DNA from: Clostridiales bacterium
GTDB lineage: Bacteria > Bacillota > Clostridia > Lachnospirales > Lachnospiraceae
Direction: 5' to 3'
Assembly (NCBI GenBank): GCA_018369015.1
Contig: JAGZDD010000174.1
Location: 1 to 8,281 of the forward strand
DNA: 8,281 nt
A program made the translations under genes and the position numbers. Shown in pieces: positions 5,266-8,281 of the stretch (position 1 is its first letter; every line of letters starts with the position of its first letter). The notes under the pieces were generated by a model. That model was given only the letters and a program-made list of their open reading frames with translations. It was not told the DNA's origin and ran no database searches.

Positions 5266-6021
5266 ATGTATGTTATTGAAACAAATAACCTGACCAAATC
5301 CTATCCTGGCTTTACGGCCGTTTCCGGCCTGAATCTTCATGTTGAAAAAAATACGGTTTATGGTTTTCTTGGCCCCAACGGCGCCGGGAAATCAACGACA
5401 ATGAAAATGCTCCTGGGGCTTACGAAGCCCACCAGCGGCTCTTTTTCCATCAATGGCCTGACTTATCCAAAGCACCGCAAGGAAATTTTAAGCCACACCG
5501 GGTCTTTTATTGAGTCTCCGGCTTTTTATGGGAATCTCACAGGTCTTGAAAACCTTGAAATTATTGCCAAAATTCTTGGGCTTAGCCCAAAGGAGGCCAA
5601 TAATGCCCTGGATTTGGTTGGACTAACACCGTTTGCCAGCAGGCAGGCAAAAAAATATTCCTTAGGAATGAAGCAGCGTTTAGGGCTTGCCGGCGCACTC
5701 CTTGGCCATCCTCCGCTTCTGGTTTTAGATGAGCCGACCAACGGGCTTGATCCGGCCGGAATCCATGAAATCCGTTCGCTGATACGTTCTCTCCCCGAAC
5801 GCTTTAACTGTACGGTTCTCGTTTCCTCCCACCTTTTATCCGAAATTGAACGGATGGCCGACCATATAGGTATTCTCAATCACGGCCGCCTTCTTTTTGA
5901 AGGCTCTATACAACAGCTCAAAGAAAAGGCCGCCCAAAACGGTTACGGCACGGCCCATCTTGAGGACACCTTTCTTGCTATGATTGATGAGGATAACCAA
6001 AAAAGGCAGGGGATATTATGA
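5266..6021 (+). CDS. ABC transporter ATP-binding protein, LanF/BcrA type (lantibiotic resistance)
   Basis: Cytoplasmic ATPase of 251 residues that would power the two permeases encoded next. Motifs are complete: Walker A GPNGAGKST (36-44), signature SLGMKQR (132-138), Walker B LLVLDEP (151-157), D-loop and H-loop His189. The Q-loop region reads GSFIESPAFYGNLTG, with Glu83 in place of the usual Gln; this 'E-loop' is a known mark of lantibiotic immunity ATPases such as NukF and of BcrA-like relatives. The ATG at 5266 has AAAGGAG 8 bases upstream. Its end overlaps the next gene by 4 bases (ATGA), implying translational coupling. It is divergent from the two-component genes and preceded by a probable regulator box, so induction by peptide stress is likely. 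Export of a bacitracin-like compound is the main alternative. Confidence 0.95.
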   Translation: MYVIETNNLTKSYPGFTAVSGLNLHVEKNTVYGFLGPNGAGKSTTMKMLLGLTKPTSGSFSINGLTYPKHRKEILSHTGSFIESPAFYGNLTGLENLEIIAKILGLSPKEANNALDLVGLTPFASRQAKKYSLGMKQRLGLAGALLGHPPLLVLDEPTNGLDPAGIHEIRSLIRSLPERFNCTVLVSSHLLSEIERMADHIGILNHGRLLFEGSIQQLKEKAAQNGYGTAHLEDTFLAMIDEDNQKRQGIL

Positions 6022-6737
6022 TAGCAGCACTGGAATTGAAAAAACTAAAACGGACAGGAAGCCTTTTTTTGACACTGGCTGCTGCGGCTGTTTCGGCAAT
6101 GTTCCCAATATTAAACACTGCCGTGCGGAGTGAACAGTTTGTCCGTCAGCAGGATGCGCCTTTAAATATTCTCTTAGACGCCAACTGGGAGCTTATGTCA
6201 ATGATAAATATGCTTTTTCTTTTATGCTTGTCCTGCCTGATTTATCATACTGAATATGCCGGCAATGCCAACACCAAAATGGATACTCTGCCATTTTCCC
6301 CGTCATTGTCTTTCCTTGCCAAGCTTATGGTTCTTATCCTGGCCGCGATCGCCGTGCTAATGATCGAATATGCCGCGCTGGCTTTTTGTATTATCCAGTG
6401 GTTTCCTTCTGCCATTCCCGGCCCGGCGCTGGCAGCTCTCCTTGCAAAAAATCTGGCCTGGTCTGCATGGCAGCTTCTTCCGGTATGTACACTTATGCTC
6501 ACAATTGCCTATGCCTTTAAAAATATGTGGATTCCTTTAGGTATCGGCGTTATATGCATTTTTACGGCAACAATGCTCACATCCTTTGGCGCATTTCCCA
6601 TACTTGCACTTTTTCCCTTTGCTTTACCCTTAAAAACCTTTTTGGCAGCCGGATTGCAAAGCCTTGCCCCAGCCGGAATAGAAACGTTCATCTTTTTTAT
6701 TATAGAAATGCTTTTAATTCATATAAGGAGGCGCTGA
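6018..6737 (+). CDS. ABC transporter permease, LanE/MutE-like
   Basis: Integral membrane protein of 239 residues, first of two consecutive permeases, as in LanFEG systems where LanE and LanG pair with two LanF subunits. Hydrophobic segments are near 14-35, 57-77, 98-125, 147-167, 170-195 and 219-236, consistent with six helices. The short cytoplasmic start (MIAALELKKLKRTGSLF) and the EYAGNANTKMDTLP stretch (79-92) after the second helix are typical of this permease family, where an E-x-x-x-GT/NT-like segment follows TM2. It starts inside the ATPase stop codon and its stop lies 3 bases before the next gene. It shares little sequence with the second permease beyond the general fold. The family call rests on topology and gene order, less on residue motifs. 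Confidence 0.85.
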   Translation: MIAALELKKLKRTGSLFLTLAAAAVSAMFPILNTAVRSEQFVRQQDAPLNILLDANWELMSMINMLFLLCLSCLIYHTEYAGNANTKMDTLPFSPSLSFLAKLMVLILAAIAVLMIEYAALAFCIIQWFPSAIPGPALAALLAKNLAWSAWQLLPVCTLMLTIAYAFKNMWIPLGIGVICIFTATMLTSFGAFPILALFPFALPLKTFLAAGLQSLAPAGIETFIFFIIEMLLIHIRRR

Positions 6738-6740
6738 CCT

Positions 6741-7505
6741 ATGTTCAAATTAATTTCTGTAGAAATAAAAAAAATCCGCCGTTCACGGATTTTATGGCTT
6801 CTTCTGATCCCTCTTGTCATTCTGTGGCTTCCTTCGGTACTCAATGCTCAAAATAATTTAAGCCAGGCTCCGGGCCTCGGAATTTCTCCCCAAAACAGCT
6901 TTTTCATCCAGGGGAGCCTAGGCTTTACATCCTTTATCTATCCCGCCAGCATGGTTGTATGTACAGTCCTGCTTGTACAAAATGAACGCTCTTACCATGG
7001 AATGTTAAAAATGCTGGCGCTTCCTATATCCAAAGCCGCCCTGTGTACCGCCAAATTCATCGTTTTGGCCGCTCTTATAAGCCTCCAAATGCTTATGAAT
7101 CTCACGGTCTACTATATAAGCGCGGCTATCGCTGCCCATATCACCGGTGCCCAGCTTTTACTTCCGCCTCTTATAGCGATAAAGGAAATGCTGCTTGTAT
7201 TCCTTTTTTCACTGCCTATGCTGTCCTTTTTCTGGCTCCTGGCGGTCTGCATATCCTCCCCGGTATTCGCCATGGGCGCGGGGCTTGCCTCCATTGTTCC
7301 TGCAATTCTCATTGCCAATACAAAGCTCTGGTTTTTATACCCCATGAGCTATCCCTTTTATGTCATTGCCTCAGAATACGGGAAAATGTCCACAGTATTT
7401 ACGTTTTACGATATGAAGCTTTTCCCTTTGCTCCCCATGGCGGTTCTTTTGCTGGCCGTCTGCCTTGGCATAAGCCGGGCGGCCTTTGGACGTCTGGAAG
7501 CATAA
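6741..7505 (+). CDS. ABC transporter permease, LanG/MutG-like
   Basis: Second permease, 254 residues, with hydrophobic segments near 16-35, 62-80, 103-132, 147-170, 172-194 and 228-247. It begins MFKLISVEIKKIRRSRILW, a basic cytoplasmic start common to ABC-2 permeases, and has a 25-residue outside loop rich in Asn, Gln and Pro between the first two helices. After the second helix comes QNERSYHGMLKMLALPISK (80-98), the ABC-2 type coupling region that contacts the ATPase. The ribosome binding site AAGGAGG is 9 bases before the ATG. Together with the preceding permease and the E-loop ATPase it completes a LanFEG-like set, which removes lantibiotics from the membrane to the outside. Confidence 0.87.
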   Translation: MFKLISVEIKKIRRSRILWLLLIPLVILWLPSVLNAQNNLSQAPGLGISPQNSFFIQGSLGFTSFIYPASMVVCTVLLVQNERSYHGMLKMLALPISKAALCTAKFIVLAALISLQMLMNLTVYYISAAIAAHITGAQLLLPPLIAIKEMLLVFLFSLPMLSFFWLLAVCISSPVFAMGAGLASIVPAILIANTKLWFLYPMSYPFYVIASEYGKMSTVFTFYDMKLFPLLPMAVLLLAVCLGISRAAFGRLEA

Positions 7506-7540
7506 CCATAAATATAATACAGTAGAAAGGAATGGTAAAC

Positions 7541-7858
7541 ATGCCAAAAACGAATTTTTCCCACAAAAGTTCCGCAAAAAATACTGCCGCCACCGCAGCT
7601 ATTGTCCTGCTGCTTTTTTTGCCATGGACAATTTTAATTCTGCGCACCTTTCCCTGGGCGCTCAAATCCCCAGCCGCTGAAATTACTATCAGCGCTTATG
7701 CCGCTGCTATGATTCTTATGGCTGCTGCCGCTATAGTTGTCTATGTCAAAGGGCATGTCAGAAATAATCTAATGAAGGCGGCCCTGGTCATTCACTGTAT
7801 CTACGGCGGCTTTGGTATGATTTCCCTGTTTTTTATTATCGGAGGGCTGATCTTATGA
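7541..7858 (+). CDS. Small three-helix membrane protein of unknown function
   Basis: 105 residues from the ATG at 7541; the in-frame ATG at 7532 touches the AAAGGA ribosome binding site, so the later start, 9 bases from it, is preferred. Hydrophobic segments lie near 16-36, 48-69 and 78-103, leaving a short polar N-terminus (MPKTNFSHKSSAKN) and a basic loop VKGHVRNN. I do not recognise the family. It follows the LanG-like permease by 35 bases with no terminator, and its stop overlaps the next start (ATGA), so it belongs to the transporter operon. An accessory subunit of the exporter or of resistance is an inference from position only. No bacteriocin-like leader or Cys-rich core is seen. Confidence 0.85.
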   Translation: MPKTNFSHKSSAKNTAATAAIVLLLFLPWTILILRTFPWALKSPAAEITISAYAAAMILMAAAAIVVYVKGHVRNNLMKAALVIHCIYGGFGMISLFFIIGGLIL

Positions 7859-8281
7859 AAATTATTGTTCAAAAAATCATTCTTAGCCTCATGCACCGCC
7901 GATTTTCCCCGAAAGCCATTATCTCCCGCTGTGGGGCCCTTCTATGCCTTCTTGCCCTTTTAGGCCTATGCTCATGCCAAAGCATGGAGGGCTGCGGCCA
8001 GTTAAAGGAGCATCTGATCCACGGATTTAATGACTGGATAACCCAGCTTTCCCATCAGGCTCTCACAGCCTCCAAAAGCCTTACAGGGGAACGCCTTCTA
8101 GGCGAGGATGATTATGTCGGCAGCTATACGGCCGATTATAGCCATTTTAACGGCCGTGAAATATTATTCGGAGGCACCGCCCTCACAAGAGAGGGCGGCA
8201 ATAAGCTTTCCGCCAGCTACGAATTATCTGTAAGCTCCGGCACAGTCCGGCTTTACTGGCTCGAACAGGATGAGGAACATC
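7855..8281 (+). CDS. Probable lipoprotein, N-terminal 142 residues (3' end beyond window)
   Basis: Starts at ATG 7855 with GGAGGG 8 bases upstream and overlaps the preceding stop codon. The N-terminus is basic (MKIIVQKIILSLMHRRFSPK), followed by a hydrophobic stretch ALLCLLALLG and LCSC-Q, a lipobox-like site with Cys41 as the likely lipidated residue. The signal is long (40 residues) and the site has Cys at -2, so lipidation is probable rather than certain. After it come a helical part (50-80) and a stretch with alternating pattern (YVGSYTADYSHFNG, TALTREGG, SASYELSVSSGTVRLYW) that looks like beta strands. I do not recognise the family. In lantibiotic operons a lipoprotein (LanI, such as NisI or SpaI) often accompanies LanFEG and binds the peptide outside the cell; position fits this, sequence gives no proof. 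Confidence 0.85.
   Translation, partial: MKIIVQKIILSLMHRRFSPKAIISRCGALLCLLALLGLCSCQSMEGCGQLKEHLIHGFNDWITQLSHQALTASKSLTGERLLGEDDYVGSYTADYSHFNGREILFGGTALTREGGNKLSASYELSVSSGTVRLYWLEQDEEH

Noticed and set aside
4698..5340. Several overlapping open frames of 65-120 codons on both strands across the repeat array
   Set aside because: They repeat the same peptide in shifted frames, arise from palindromes without stops, lack ribosome binding sites, and follow the 121-bp period, which is not a multiple of three.

Overview
The window looks like a chromosomal segment of a clostridial Firmicute, most likely a Lachnospiraceae-type gut anaerobe. This rests on a T-box leader linked to valyl-tRNA synthetase, strong AGGAGG-type ribosome binding sites, moderate GC, and a lantibiotic-type (LanFEG/CprABC-like) ABC transporter with its own two-component system. 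The taxonomic call is inference; no marker in the window fixes the species.

Layout, left to right. (1) On the minus strand, positions 1-1367 hold the first 455 codons of valS, cut by the window edge. Upstream are three 52-bp hairpin repeats (1380-1535), a gene for a small two-membrane-segment protein with a problematic start (1564-1872), a palindrome-rich stretch without a gene (about 1915-2176), and a complete T-box riboswitch with terminator/antiterminator and a strong promoter (2176-2484). The T-box is therefore about 800 bp from valS, with a small gene and repeats in between. (2) Also on the minus strand, 2583-4674 encode a response regulator and sensor histidine kinase in one operon (regulator first, 1 bp apart). 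(3) The intergenic region 4675-5265 lies between the divergent regulator and transporter genes. It holds a striking array of three roughly 121-bp tandem repeats, each made of nested hairpins (4723-5077), then an OmpR/PhoB-type direct repeat over a probable promoter (5112-5150), then a leader RNA that can fold into a long stem (5170-5234). (4) On the plus strand, 5266-8281 form one operon: an ABC ATPase with a LanF-type 'E-loop', two six-helix permeases (LanE- and LanG-like), a small three-helix membrane protein, and the start of a probable lipoprotein cut by the window edge.

Working model: the histidine kinase senses an extracellular signal, probably a lantibiotic or other cell-envelope-active peptide. 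The regulator then binds the TGTAAGG direct repeat and turns on the transporter operon, which expels the peptide from the membrane. No lantibiotic precursor or modification genes are visible, so this reads as a stand-alone resistance module rather than producer self-immunity. The last two genes sit where a LanI-type lipoprotein would be expected, but I do not recognise their sequences.

The most unusual content is non-coding: three kinds of hairpin-rich intergenic repeat (52-bp, 121-bp and a mixed palindrome cluster), two of which share the 12-base core GCCGCAGGCGGC.
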